Assembly (NCBI GenBank): GCA_002506085.1
Contig: DAWV01000011.1
Coordinates: 8,504-45,892 of the forward strand
Direction of reading: 5' to 3'
Origin: Methanocorpusculaceae archaeon UBA425
GTDB taxonomy: Archaea > Halobacteriota > Methanomicrobia > Methanomicrobiales > Methanocorpusculaceae
Length of the DNA stretch: 37,389 bases
How positions within the stretch are numbered: position 1 is the first letter of the stretch; every line of letters begins with the position of its first letter. The notes under the pieces are model-generated. The model ran no database searches and was not told where the DNA came from. It was given only the letters and a program-made list of their open reading frames with translations. The position numbers were made by a program, and so were the translations under genes. Positions 1 through 8,071 of the stretch are shown here, in pieces.

Positions 1-57
1 GAAACACGGAAAATAAAAAGAATTGGTTGGACTGGATACATGTAGTACCCTCCCCCG

Positions 58-118
58 CCCCTGTCCCCCTTTTCGTGCATTTCGTTGATTTTCGAAAATT
101 TCGTGTGGGGGACGGGGG
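58..118 (+). repeat. Inverted-repeat arm matching 36899-36959
   Basis: The reverse complement of this ~60 base segment matches 36899-36959 with only about two differences. It is bounded by C-rich and G-rich runs (starting CCCCTGTCCCCC, ending GTGGGGGACGGGGG) and has the palindromic core TTTTCGAAAA. The two arms are about 36.8 kb apart and in opposite orientation. Confidence 0.85.
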
Positions 119-295
119 AGGGACGACATAGATCCGCCTATAACCCAATCTTATTGGTTTTCGTGTTTTCGTGGAATTTTTCGTGAATTTCGTGTGATGA
201 GGAGTAATATCCATAGAATCCATAACGGTAATCCCAGGTTCACTCGAACGCATCGCCCCCCCCCTTTCCGCATCACACTCGAAGAAGAAGAAGAA

Positions 296-337
296 GGGGG
301 CGCAAAACGACAGCGGATGTACTCGAAAGCTTCGCGG
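296..337 (-). repeat. Palindromic repeat, inverted copy F
   Basis: Read on the minus strand this is the same unit as the five copies at 36659-37284: GCGAAGC(C/T)TTCGAGTAC, then a TCCGC-GTCGTTTTGCGCC block, ending in a run of C. This is the only copy I find at the left end. It differs from the right-end copies at a few positions (AAGCTTCG instead of AAGCCTTCG). Confidence 0.8.
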
Positions 338-493
338 TGGGATATCTCATGCGTCCACACTCGGTCACCTCCTCCAAAATTGGATTCACACCAACACCGC
401 GTAAGTCCTATAACAAAAAAACTATCTCCTCAATAGAGGATGGTAAGAGTAAGCTGATTTCGCGGAAGAGTTAAAAAAAGGATTTCCCATTCA

Positions 494-3271
494 TCAACTC
501 TTAACCCGCTCAAGAATCTGGCATGCGGTCCGGTGAACTGCCGGGGCATCTCCCTCGTGAACCTTGTCCCGCAGATTTTCAAGAATCCGGAGAAGCGGTA
601 TCCTCACCTCTTCCGCATAAGAATTCATATGGGAAAACACCGAAAGCATACACGTCGTATTGTACTCATTAATCTTTGCAAGACGCAGGAGGGAACTTTC
701 CAGGAACTGCCTGCCTGCCTCCGTTTCGAGCGAAACCTTCCTATTCTCCGCAAACCTGAGATACAAAGACCGGCTCTCCCCCGACTGCTCGGCATGGAAA
801 TACTCCGAGGACTCGATTGTCTTCAGATAGAGAACAGTATCCGGAGAATATGTTCCGGAAACCGCCGAGATGAAATTCTCAAAAGCAACCGGCTTATCCT
901 TCGACCGGTTCAGTTCTCTGTTCAGCATCTCCATACGGTCAGGGGCACTACTCGAAAGATACAGCGAAAGAGCATTCATCCGGTCAGTTGCACAGACAGC
1001 GTTTTCATACCGTTCCTTCAGTAATGTGTGAATCTCCGGGGTATCCAGCGTTGCGAGGAGCCGGATAATCAGATTCTTCACACTCCGTGCCTTGAATGTA
1101 CGTGCCAGCTCCGACGGTAAACCTGTTTTTGCAGCAGACTGGGTGTATGCTCCGAGAAGTGCCTTCAGGATGCCGGAATTATTCCCGGCGACTGCCGCCA
1201 TAAACCGCTTCTTCGCATGGTAAAGCTTCGTGTAGGAATATGCAAACTCCAAATCATTCACCGACTCAAAAAGCGTCAGACCAAGAGCCCCAACACTATC
1301 CATCTCCGCATGATTGGCCAGCTCATTCATAAATTCATCAGCCAGACGCTTCGATACCTCGGCTGATTCATCACGGCAGAGTTTCACCATCTCCCGCTCG
1401 AAGAGAGTGCAGTGCATCAGGAATCTCGTAACCAGATCAGAGTTATACCTCAGATGTTGATACAGCTCATCCTCGGAAGATGTGAGATCCATCATTATAT
1501 ACGCCGCATGATTCGGATTCCAGACGGTAAAAGCAAACGGACCCGGACACGGCACTCTGAACGTCATCTTCTCTGCATCGACTTTTTCCATAAACTCGGC
1601 AACGACTTTCCCCTCATCATTGATGAGACGACCGGTAAACGGGAAGATCCACGGGAGCTTTCCTTTGGGTATTTTCTGCGAAACAGAAATCTCTGCACAT
1701 TCCTTTTTCGCATCATATGCCGCCTCCGCAGATACAACCGGATAGCCCGTCTGTTTCAGCCAGCGGTCTGCCATGAACGAAAAGTCCGTATTACCCACAT
1801 CTTCCATCGCATGCAGCCAGTCACGCGGCGAGGCATTTTTTCCGGCAAACCGTCTATGATAGAGATCAAGAGCCCAGGCAAACGCACGTTTGCCAAGCAT
1901 TATCTCGATCATACGGGTGAACTCGGGAGCCTTCACATACGTGACCGAGGTGATGAGATCGTTCGGGTCGTTGAAACCGGAAGGCTCGATCGGCATTGCA
2001 GCTACACCCGTGTCCAGAGAGAACGTTCCGGTACCCGGCATGTACATCTGCATGACGTTTTCGAGTCTGACATACTCTTTTCCGAAAAGGAAGGCAAGGT
2101 AGTCATCCTCCATCATGACCGTGACCGCTTCGTTCAGCCAGATGGAAAACGGTGTATCCCCCGTGACGCCGGACCCATTCAGATTATGATAGAACTCGTG
2201 CTGCTTAACACCAATCAGATACTCGAACGAGGCATCCGTAATCTCTGCATCCGGCATAATCCGGCTCGCGATAATCGTGGTATTGCCGGTATTTTCCATT
2301 CCGCCGAAATCCGAATTCTGCATGGCGATTTCCCGGTAGACCTCGTAGGGATACTGATATCCGCATGCCAGATCTTTTTTAAGGGAGACGATATGCCGCT
2401 GGACAGGACCGATTGCCTCATCCACTTCCTCTGGCTTTACCTTGCCTGCCAGTGTGTCGCGTACTTTACAGAGCCGGTAGATTTCATTTCTCAAATCTAT
2501 GGATTCATATCGTTCGGGACCGGTGTAAAGATACGTCCATAGGATACTGTCAGCCATGATTTCGAGAGCGGTCTTTGCATTTGATTCGTCTGATCCTTTC
2601 GGCGCAAGGAGTTCCAGGCGGACCTTTTTTCCATCCGGATAGATGAAAGTTCGGGTAAATGTATCCCAGGTCCCCACACCGAGGAAGAACAGATACGGGG
2701 GCATCGGTTCATCGTTTCGATAGGTAATCGTGTCGCGGGTCTCATCGAAACGCGTCCGTTCGCTCGCGATATTCCCGTTTGAAATGAGATTGGTGTAACG
2801 CCTGTCTGCGATTATTCGCGTAATCCAGGTACACTTTGCCCGCATATCATCGATGCATGGGCATATCCGCTGAAAACCCCACTGCTGACATTGGGTAATC
2901 ATGGTTTTCGGGAGACCGTCCTGCGTAACATCAAAGTAGATTCCTTCAAGAATGTTAGCATTCGGACGGCAGATGGTATTGGTTATGATTTTGAAGACCG
3001 CTCCTTTTGAAAGCGGGCGCATGAGTCTGATGACAAGCAGATTATTCAGATAGGTATATTGTAATGAACGGGTATTCTGCCGGATAGTTTGTATTTCCAG
3101 ATTTTTTGCATTGAGAACGACCTCGCTGAGTTTTTCACAAAGAACGGTGAAGGTAGTCTCGGCGGAGACGATGACCCGGTTCTCGGTAATGTCAAACGTG
3201 GCATTGATATGGTTTACCTGGACAGGAGGTTCGGGAAACTCTGCAGGATGGTATAGATAGGTATCTTCCAT
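494..3271 (-). CDS. M1-family zinc aminopeptidase
   Basis: This 925-residue protein is a gluzincin metalloprotease of the peptidase M1 family, which removes N-terminal residues from peptides, probably in the cytoplasm since no signal peptide is visible. The exopeptidase motif GGMEN lies at residues 323-327, a variant of the usual GAMEN. The zinc site HEFYH is at 358-362 with the third ligand Glu381 exactly 18 residues on (in WLNEAVT). Tyr445 in VTYVKAPEF fits the catalytic tyrosine. The N-terminal third is the beta-sandwich domain and the C-terminal ~300 residues are helical. A charged insertion (about residues 252-305) before GGMEN is not standard. An upstream in-frame ATG at 3313 exists; I chose 3271 because the N-terminus then begins directly with the domain. 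Neither start has a good Shine-Dalgarno site. The gene is divergent from the phosphoesterase at 3378. Confidence 0.93.
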   Translation of the reverse strand: MEDTYLYHPAEFPEPPVQVNHINATFDITENRVIVSAETTFTVLCEKLSEVVLNAKNLEIQTIRQNTRSLQYTYLNNLLVIRLMRPLSKGAVFKIITNTICRPNANILEGIYFDVTQDGLPKTMITQCQQWGFQRICPCIDDMRAKCTWITRIIADRRYTNLISNGNIASERTRFDETRDTITYRNDEPMPPYLFFLGVGTWDTFTRTFIYPDGKKVRLELLAPKGSDESNAKTALEIMADSILWTYLYTGPERYESIDLRNEIYRLCKVRDTLAGKVKPEEVDEAIGPVQRHIVSLKKDLACGYQYPYEVYREIAMQNSDFGGMENTGNTTIIASRIMPDAEITDASFEYLIGVKQHEFYHNLNGSGVTGDTPFSIWLNEAVTVMMEDDYLAFLFGKEYVRLENVMQMYMPGTGTFSLDTGVAAMPIEPSGFNDPNDLITSVTYVKAPEFTRMIEIMLGKRAFAWALDLYHRRFAGKNASPRDWLHAMEDVGNTDFSFMADRWLKQTGYPVVSAEAAYDAKKECAEISVSQKIPKGKLPWIFPFTGRLINDEGKVVAEFMEKVDAEKMTFRVPCPGPFAFTVWNPNHAAYIMMDLTSSEDELYQHLRYNSDLVTRFLMHCTLFEREMVKLCRDESAEVSKRLADEFMNELANHAEMDSVGALGLTLFESVNDLEFAYSYTKLYHAKKRFMAAVAGNNSGILKALLGAYTQSAAKTGLPSELARTFKARSVKNLIIRLLATLDTPEIHTLLKERYENAVCATDRMNALSLYLSSSAPDRMEMLNRELNRSKDKPVAFENFISAVSGTYSPDTVLYLKTIESSEYFHAEQSGESRSLYLRFAENRKVSLETEAGRQFLESSLLRLAKINEYNTTCMLSVFSHMNSYAEEVRIPLLRILENLRDKVHEGDAPAVHRTACQILERVKS

Positions 3272-3344
3272 AGTACGGTGGTAGTTTTGTTCTCCAATAT
3301 GATAAAAACACAAGACCGGAAAAGGAACTGAAACGATTTGGAAG

Positions 3345-3354
3345 ATTCATATCC
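3345..3354 (+). promoter_or_regulatory. Putative TATA box of phosphoesterase gene
   Basis: The A/T-rich element ATTCATATCC sits about 27-33 bases before the ATG at 3378. No Shine-Dalgarno site precedes that ATG, so a leaderless transcript is the likely arrangement. The call rests on spacing and composition only. Confidence 0.4.
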
Positions 3355-3377
3355 TATGACACGGATATTATAATTAA

Positions 3378-4049
3378 ATGACTGACATTGTATTCATTAC
3401 CGACATACATGGAAAGTATGATACCGTCTCTGATATATTCAATAGTGAGGACCCTGATTATGTGATAATCGGCGGAGATATTACGGATATTGGCGGGTCT
3501 CTGGACAAAGTGATTCCCTTCCTCGAAGATATTCCCGCTCCGACATTTGCGATTCCGGGAAACTGCGACAAAAAGGAAATTCTCCCGGTGCTCGAGGCAT
3601 CAGATGCAATTTGTATTCATAGAAAAAGCATTGACCTTGGAAAAATCACGATTTCCGGCATTGGCGGCTCAAATGCCACGCCTTTTGGGACGCCGTTTGA
3701 ACACAGCGAGGAGGAGCTTGAGATGATTGCACAGGAGATTCTGGCAAAAACCCGGAAAAACCGGTGGAATATTCTGGTGTCTCATGCCCCTCCCTATGGA
3801 GTTCTGGATGAAGTCGCAGAGAATGTGCATGTGGGTTCCGTTCCTGTTGCAAAAATCGTGAAGGAGTTTGATCTCGTCTGCTGCGGACATGTGCATGAGC
3901 AAAAAGGCATCGCAAAACTCAATGGGAGGATCTGTGTGAATCCCGGACCGGCATCCGGGGGAAATTACGCGGTTATTTCGCTTGAGAACGATGGGGATGA
4001 GCCAAAAATCGTTCTGAAAAATGTTCGCGATGCAAAGCACGAAGAATAA
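3378..4049 (+). CDS. Calcineurin-like metallophosphoesterase
   Basis: A 223-residue protein of the archaeal Icc-related phosphoesterase group. All dimetal-site motifs are present in order: FITDIHGKYD (Asp8, His10) at the N-terminus, GGDITD near residue 34, GNCD near residue 61, VSHAPP near residue 134 and CGHVHEQKG near residue 170. The family hydrolyses phosphomono- or diesters with two metal ions; the substrate cannot be told from sequence. There is no signal peptide or membrane segment, so it should be cytosolic. It appears monocistronic: the neighbour upstream is divergent and the lipoprotein downstream is convergent. A T-rich run (CTTTTTTTACG, 4067-4077) follows the stop and may end transcription. 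Confidence 0.9.
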   Translation: MTDIVFITDIHGKYDTVSDIFNSEDPDYVIIGGDITDIGGSLDKVIPFLEDIPAPTFAIPGNCDKKEILPVLEASDAICIHRKSIDLGKITISGIGGSNATPFGTPFEHSEEELEMIAQEILAKTRKNRWNILVSHAPPYGVLDEVAENVHVGSVPVAKIVKEFDLVCCGHVHEQKGIAKLNGRICVNPGPASGGNYAVISLENDGDEPKIVLKNVRDAKHEE

Positions 4050-4127
4050 TCCGGAACTTCAATTACTTTTTTTACGTATTTTATTGCCGGAAATCTAGAG
4101 GAAAAAGAGGGTTGAGATTCTGGTAAT

Positions 4128-4511
4128 TCAGATTTTGGTGAATGTATCACCATACTTGTCTGTCATAATTTTCCCATCTGCAGAAATGGTGTGAGGATAG
4201 ACGGTGGTCGTATCACTGGCATATGCAATGACGTAAGAACCATTATCATTACCCCAGTAGATGTCGATTTTCTCCGCTTCGGCTGAGCCGGCGGCTGCCA
4301 GCATGGCGTATCCGGTGTTGTCATCATGTATTTCATAGATAACGTAAAGGTCTTCACCGTTCACGGTAAAAGAATCCGTGCTCTGCCAGGTTCCGATAAT
4401 CGGGTCTGCTGTTGTCGTGTTGTTTTGTGCAGGTGTAGCCGGACTGATACATCCCGAACATGCAACTATGAGAAGGAGGAGACATCCAAGTATTACTGCC
4501 AGCTTTTTCAT
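4128..4511 (-). CDS. Small predicted lipoprotein
   Basis: I chose the ATG at 4511 (127 residues) over the one at 4529 because it puts a classic signal sequence first: MKK, then a hydrophobic stretch ending in a lipobox IVAC with Cys18 as the probable lipidated residue (Cys21 is an alternative). A short Thr/Asn-rich linker follows, then about 90 residues beginning PIIGTWQST that look like a small beta-barrel: the GTW motif and alternating strands resemble lipocalin-like domains. It should be anchored on the outer face of the cell membrane. A TATA-like stretch (TTTTTATACA on the minus strand) lies about 30 bases upstream and there is no Shine-Dalgarno site, suggesting a leaderless mRNA. Specific function unknown. 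Confidence 0.8.
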   Translation of the reverse strand: MKKLAVILGCLLLLIVACSGCISPATPAQNNTTTADPIIGTWQSTDSFTVNGEDLYVIYEIHDDNTGYAMLAAAGSAEAEKIDIYWGNDNGSYVIAYASDTTTVYPHTISADGKIMTDKYGDTFTKI

Positions 4512-4557
4512 GTAAAGTTGATTTGACATTAATTGTATAAAAAGTTCCCGCCGCGAA

Positions 4558-4575
4558 CATAAGCAAATGCTTATG
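4558..4575. promoter_or_regulatory. Inverted repeat between divergent genes
   Basis: CATAAGC, a four-base spacer AAAT, then GCTTATG: a perfect 7-bp inverted repeat. It lies 28-45 bases before the CYTH gene start (4603), where a leaderless archaeal promoter would sit, and 47 bases before the divergent lipoprotein start (4511). It could be an operator acting on either gene; no regulator is identified. Confidence 0.4.
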
Positions 4576-4602
4576 ACTTTTCCTCGTGCAAATAATATTT
4601 AA

Positions 4603-5172
4603 ATGGCTCTCGAAATAGAAATAAAAGTGAAAGTCCCCTCCCTTGATACGATTAGAGATAACCTTATCAGAAACGGGGCTGAACTGATTGCCGATCAGGA
4701 CGAGCATGATCTGTATTATAATGCCCCTCACAGGGATTTTGCCGTGACGGATGAAGCTCTCAGAATCAGATATCTGGCAAACCAGACCTGCGGTAAAGCC
4801 ATGCCGCCGAACGTCACCTATAAAGGTCCGAAAGTCGGACGCGAGGGATTCAAATCCAGAGAGGAGATCATCGTTGATCTTTCCTCAGCAGAAGAATACT
4901 GTCTGATTCTTGAGCGGCTCGGTTTTTATCTGACGGCCGAAGTCATTAAACACCGTGAAATTTACCAGTGCCGGGATGCAATCGTGACACTGGATAATCT
5001 GCCCGGAGTCGGGACCTTCTCGGAGATAGAGGCATCATTTTCCCTCACGGAAGATGAGGCGATTTCCGTAATCAACAGAACTGCGGAAATGGCGGGTATT
5101 TCCGGTGAACGGCTGACCAAATCCTATCTGGAAATCCTGCTGGACTCGCGTAATCCGAAAAATACCATCTGA
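4603..5172 (+). CDS. CYTH-domain protein (class IV adenylate cyclase/thiamine triphosphatase-like)
   Basis: A 189-residue protein that is essentially a single CYTH domain, the triphosphate tunnel metalloenzyme fold. The hallmark ExExK motif is at the very start (LEIEIKVKV, residues 3-11). Basic and acidic residues expected to line the tunnel follow, such as ALRIRYL near 66, TYKGPKV near 84, SREEI near 96 and FSEIEASF near 151. CyaB-type members in archaea are annotated as adenylate cyclases, but many family members hydrolyse inorganic or thiamine triphosphate, so the substrate is unsettled. No Shine-Dalgarno site precedes the ATG. The gene is divergent from the lipoprotein and stands alone, followed by the candidate noncoding RNA. 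Confidence 0.88.
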   Translation: MALEIEIKVKVPSLDTIRDNLIRNGAELIADQDEHDLYYNAPHRDFAVTDEALRIRYLANQTCGKAMPPNVTYKGPKVGREGFKSREEIIVDLSSAEEYCLILERLGFYLTAEVIKHREIYQCRDAIVTLDNLPGVGTFSEIEASFSLTEDEAISVINRTAEMAGISGERLTKSYLEILLDSRNPKNTI

Positions 5173-5199
5173 GCCGGAAGAATGAAATATACAAAGAGG

Positions 5200-5540
5200 A
5201 ATTGGCACAGCCGTCGGGCTGTACCGTTTGAAAGTATACGTTTACTTTCTGGGATTGGTTATTTCCTCAGTGATGAAAATGTGTGGTGTGTGTGGTGTGC
5301 TTATTATTCTTGTAACCAACCCGGAGGTGAACCGTTTGCGGCGATTGCTTTAGCAGTCGGAACGGGCAAGACACCAAAGGTGCCGTAAGGCAGCCGGTAA
5401 TGAGCAAGGCACCGCGGGAGCCAGTAAGACAACCATGGTCTTGTACGCAAGGTTCTTCTGCTCCCCTGCGTTACAACTGCCCTGCGACTGCTGGAGCATG
5501 TTCGCTTATTTCTTTCTAGCGGGTCGTTTTGACTCGCTAA
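5200..5540 (+). ncRNA. Candidate large structured noncoding RNA, unassigned
   Basis: The ~510-base gap between 5172 and 5687 is not coding, yet it holds an unusual density of perfect helices. Seen on the plus strand: 5204-5225 (CAGCC/GGCTG with GTCG loop); 5230-5249 (GAAAGTA/TACTTTC); 5251-5261 with 5313-5322 (GGG-A-TTGGTTA with TAACCAACCC, one bulge); 5332-5365 (CCGTT...AACGG enclosing CGATTGC/GCAGTCG); 5379-5384 with 5408-5413 (GGTGCC/GGCACC); 5416-5421 with 5460-5465 (GGGAGC/GCTCCC) enclosing 5426-5442 (AAGAC/GTCTT); and 5517-5539, a 9-bp hairpin with GTTTT loop. TAGCAGTCG (5351-5359) can also pair with CGACTGCTG (5485-5493), so two folds compete. I looked for RNase P RNA and SRP RNA signatures and did not find them. 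Strand is likely plus but not proven. Identity unknown. Confidence 0.6.
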
Positions 5541-5686
5541 TTACCTAATAAGTTGTCATAGATTATTATGGCTCTTATTGAGGAACAAATCAGGCAGGAA
5601 TATTTATAACAATTTTTTACGATATATGCAGAATATTACAATAATTTCACACGAAAACCAACATAAAAATAGAGATATAAAGATAA

Positions 5687-6730
5687 TCAGCAGCTTTTTG
5701 CGGAATAATACCAGGGTTCGCTGTAAGGGGAGAGCATTCCCTTCTCATCGAGAATCGAAACAGCCCCGTGACCGCAGCAGATTAAAAGCCGTCTGCCGGA
5801 TTTTTTCAGATCGTCGTCCATCTCCTTTGCAATCCGCATAAGTTCACGGCGTTCGATTCGTGCAGTCTCACTGTTCACGTTCACGGAACCAATCATCGAA
5901 TCGGCAATCGAACTGTAATTCGCACGTTCTTTTGTGAGCGTCGCAAAATTCAGCAGGGCATCGCTTGTGAAAAGCAGTCCCTCGTCCGGCTCATACAGGA
6001 AAATCTGACCGGCAATATGACCGCCGAGACTTGCCCAGACCTCAAAACGCATATCCGCAAATGTGAACTCATCGATTATCGAAAAGAGTCCGTGCTTTCT
6101 GATTGGTTCTGTTTTACAAAGCCTGACTTCATCCGGAACATACATCCGGGAATAGGTGTTGATGGTCGTCGTATAGAATTTCTCGAGAATTTCCCGGCCA
6201 TTCGGCGACGCATACCCGCGGGTTCCGCTGTCCAGAAGAGCGCGTGTGACCGGGTGCATAACCGGAGCAACCGGAAAATAGCCCGACGCCCCGCAGTGAT
6301 CAGCATCCCCGTGCGTGCATACCACAAATCCGACATCGGAAAAATCACCCGCGCCGATTGTCTTAAGCATCCGCTCACAGTCCTTATAATAACAGCCGTA
6401 TCCGGTATCAAGAATCATTTTCCCGACAGGAGTCAGAAACACATTCAGATTTCCTCCGCCCGGCAGCTGGATTACAAGAAGCGTCTTGCTGCCCGGAAGA
6501 GATATCTTCTGATAATGTGATTCAAAGCCTTCTCCCGTGGTTTTCCCAAGATAGAGCCCGATATTTTCTACAAGCTGAAGATAATCCCCGGGAGGCATAC
6601 CCTCTTCCGCCCGTATCTTTACTGACTCCTCGCCTTCGGCAATATAAATAGACCGCTCTTCATCCGTCAGCGGCTCTATATAAGGAGCAATACGTGCCAA
6701 AAAATCAGTATCCAATATCATTTCCTGCAT
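5687..6730 (-). CDS. Metallo-beta-lactamase-fold hydrolase
   Basis: A 347-residue protein with a metallo-beta-lactamase fold after a helical N-terminal extension of about 80 residues. Metal-site elements: THGDADHCG (His140, Asp142, Asp144, His145), GGH at His238, TSDAL with Asp257, and CGHGAV with His321. In the usual HxHxDH motif the second position is histidine; here it is Asp142. The other metallo-beta-lactamase-fold protein in this window (27225-28175) shares this change and the ending GHGAV, so the two form a family. The reaction is unknown; such folds act as thiolesterases, lactonases, phosphodiesterases or redox proteins. Two nearby ATGs (6730 and 6721) are possible starts. The HAD gene on the same strand ends 28 bases upstream, so the two may be co-transcribed. 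Confidence 0.85.
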   Translation of the reverse strand: MQEMILDTDFLARIAPYIEPLTDEERSIYIAEGEESVKIRAEEGMPPGDYLQLVENIGLYLGKTTGEGFESHYQKISLPGSKTLLVIQLPGGGNLNVFLTPVGKMILDTGYGCYYKDCERMLKTIGAGDFSDVGFVVCTHGDADHCGASGYFPVAPVMHPVTRALLDSGTRGYASPNGREILEKFYTTTINTYSRMYVPDEVRLCKTEPIRKHGLFSIIDEFTFADMRFEVWASLGGHIAGQIFLYEPDEGLLFTSDALLNFATLTKERANYSSIADSMIGSVNVNSETARIERRELMRIAKEMDDDLKKSGRRLLICCGHGAVSILDEKGMLSPYSEPWYYSAKSC

Positions 6731-6758
6731 TAATATTGGTAATCAAGCAATACTATTC

Positions 6759-7445
6759 TTACGGTTTCAGTAAACGGAGAATATCGCCCGGCGTATCGGC
6801 GATAAGAACTTTTGACGGGCAGGGCATCGACGGATGATCGAAAAAGTTCCGGTCCCCATACTTTGCATATACTGGAGTCATCCCAATAGACTTAACCGGT
6901 TCAATATCGCGGCGAATGGAATCCCCCACATACGCCGCCTCGTAAGGCGCTACCCCGAGCATGTCAAGCGCACATTCGAACGGCGCATAATGCGGTTTCT
7001 TGTAACCGGTCGTATCATATCCGACAAAGATGTCAAAATATTTTTTCAGCCCCAGATAGTCGAGCCTCGAGTCGGCTGCATAGGTAAAAGCATCGGTGAC
7101 AATGCCTAAGTGATAGCCGGATGATTTGAGACCGGATAGGACGTCTTCGATGCCGGAATACGGCTTAAGTCCCTTCATCTTGGCCTCATCGAAAGCGCTG
7201 ACCGCCTCAAAGTATCTCTCCACGGAGAAGCGGTTATGCGCCATCATGAAGTCCTGAAGGTTCGTATGATCCTCGAAATGGTATTTCCACCGGAGATAAT
7301 AGCTCAGAAGTTCATCGCCGGTTCCGTCCCCGATAGATTCGACAGCCGCATTGCATCCTCTCTTCATAGCCTCAACGAAATCAAAGAGCGTATTATCCAT
7401 GTCAAAGAGAACTGCTTTGAACGGAGTGGAGAGGAGCGTCTGCAT
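6759..7445 (-). CDS. HAD-superfamily phosphatase-like hydrolase
   Basis: A 228-residue haloacid dehalogenase-type hydrolase. Motif I is VLFDMDNTLFDF with nucleophile Asp15 and acid/base Asp17; motif II is IVTDAF; motif III lysine is in GYKKPHYAPFE; motif IV is YVGDSIRRDIEP. The helical cap between motifs I and II is the C1 type seen in the YjjG/phosphoglycolate phosphatase group (COG1011-like). It probably dephosphorylates a small metabolite. I chose the ATG at 7445 rather than 7517 because the upstream residues are outside the fold, and the sequence GAGGATG lies about 11 bases before 7445. The metallo-beta-lactamase-fold gene begins 28 bases downstream. The unknown gene at 7539 is divergent. 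Confidence 0.88.
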   Translation of the reverse strand: MQTLLSTPFKAVLFDMDNTLFDFVEAMKRGCNAAVESIGDGTGDELLSYYLRWKYHFEDHTNLQDFMMAHNRFSVERYFEAVSAFDEAKMKGLKPYSGIEDVLSGLKSSGYHLGIVTDAFTYAADSRLDYLGLKKYFDIFVGYDTTGYKKPHYAPFECALDMLGVAPYEAAYVGDSIRRDIEPVKSIGMTPVYAKYGDRNFFDHPSMPCPSKVLIADTPGDILRLLKP

Positions 7446-7538
7446 TGAATAGAATTCATCCTCGGAGATACTTAGGCATATCGAAAGGATAGTCCAAAGC
7501 CCAAAACCTATATCCAAGAACCCGGCAACATACTTAGT

Positions 7539-7931
7539 ATGGCAGAAGCATTCGTCTGGAACCGGGATGATCTTGAGAAGATCTATCTTGCATCCCGGCT
7601 GGTCTTCAGGAAAGAGATTTCCCCTGAAAAAGCCGCTGAAAAACTAGCGGGAATCATCGGACACCCGCAGGATGACAACATGATTTTCTTTGACATGTAT
7701 ATTCACATGAAGGCAGGGAGGATTTTCAGGCAGTCGGGCGGCGATGAGGTGATTGTGTATTTCATGAAACGGATTGCCGAGGATGACGGGGAAGAGGCGC
7801 TATCTCTTGCACTGAAATCAGTCTATGGATACACAGGGTTCAAGGAGTCGGTGGGATGCGATATGAATGATTTGAACCGGGTCTGTTCTGCAATCGAAAA
7901 GGCGACCGGCGTGAAACCGTTCGGCGTTTGA
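7539..7931 (+). CDS. Small protein of unknown function
   Basis: I do not recognise this 130-residue protein. It is soluble, mixed-charge and predicted largely helical, with no signal peptide, cysteine cluster or transmembrane segment. Notable strings are FFDMYIHMKAGRIFR near residue 50 and ALSLALKSVYGYTGF near residue 88. Reading-frame quality and codon use look like its neighbours. There is no Shine-Dalgarno site before the ATG, but a TATA-like ACCTATATCC lies about 27-36 bases upstream, consistent with a leaderless transcript. It is divergent from the HAD gene and convergent with the acyl-CoA synthetase cluster. Confidence 0.7.
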   Translation: MAEAFVWNRDDLEKIYLASRLVFRKEISPEKAAEKLAGIIGHPQDDNMIFFDMYIHMKAGRIFRQSGGDEVIVYFMKRIAEDDGEEALSLALKSVYGYTGFKESVGCDMNDLNRVCSAIEKATGVKPFGV

Positions 7932-8071
7932 GGATGCCGGATATTTTTCCCTGAAGGCATCAATTGTGGAAGCGGGATGATTCGCCGGTTATTTTCAACG
8001 TATCTGTAGTATCAAATCGCTGATTATACAGAGAAGAAAAAAGAGAGATACAAATTATTAGTCAAAAATAT

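Larger units (their letters stand above)
1..345. repeat. Left-end intergenic repeat region
   Basis: This gene-free stretch is built from segments that recur at the other end of the window (36659-37389), mostly in inverted orientation. It holds a C/G-run-bounded segment at 58-118, a segment around 160-262 that is the approximate reverse complement of 36727-36865, and one inverted copy of the palindromic repeat family at 296-337. Bases 1-55 also resemble 36850-36902 in direct orientation. Short reading frames here translate repeat sequence (for example a REAFEYIRCRFAPP-like string) and are not believable genes. From 346 to 493 I see only unremarkable sequence leading to the stop of the aminopeptidase gene. 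Confidence 0.8.

Noticed and set aside
533..2542. Long plus-strand frames opposite the M1 aminopeptidase
   Set aside because: They are shadow frames with arginine/histidine-rich composition; the minus-strand gene has all M1 motifs.
5267..5276. C/D-box guide RNA (GTGATGA in the structured region)
   Set aside because: No matching CTGA D box at a suitable distance, and the box lies inside a larger fold. The similar TGATGA near 196 and 25192 also lack D boxes.
5182..5388. 68-codon open frame at the start of the structured region
   Set aside because: Composition is unlike protein (VWCVWCAYYSC) and it coincides with paired RNA segments.
5200..5540. Identification as RNase P RNA or SRP RNA
   Set aside because: The stretch around 5376-5413 loosely recalls the GGUGAAA...GGUAAG part of RNase P, but the GAGGAAAGUCC and ACAGAA..GGCUUA cores are missing; the GGAAG-AGCAG core of SRP RNA is also absent on both strands.
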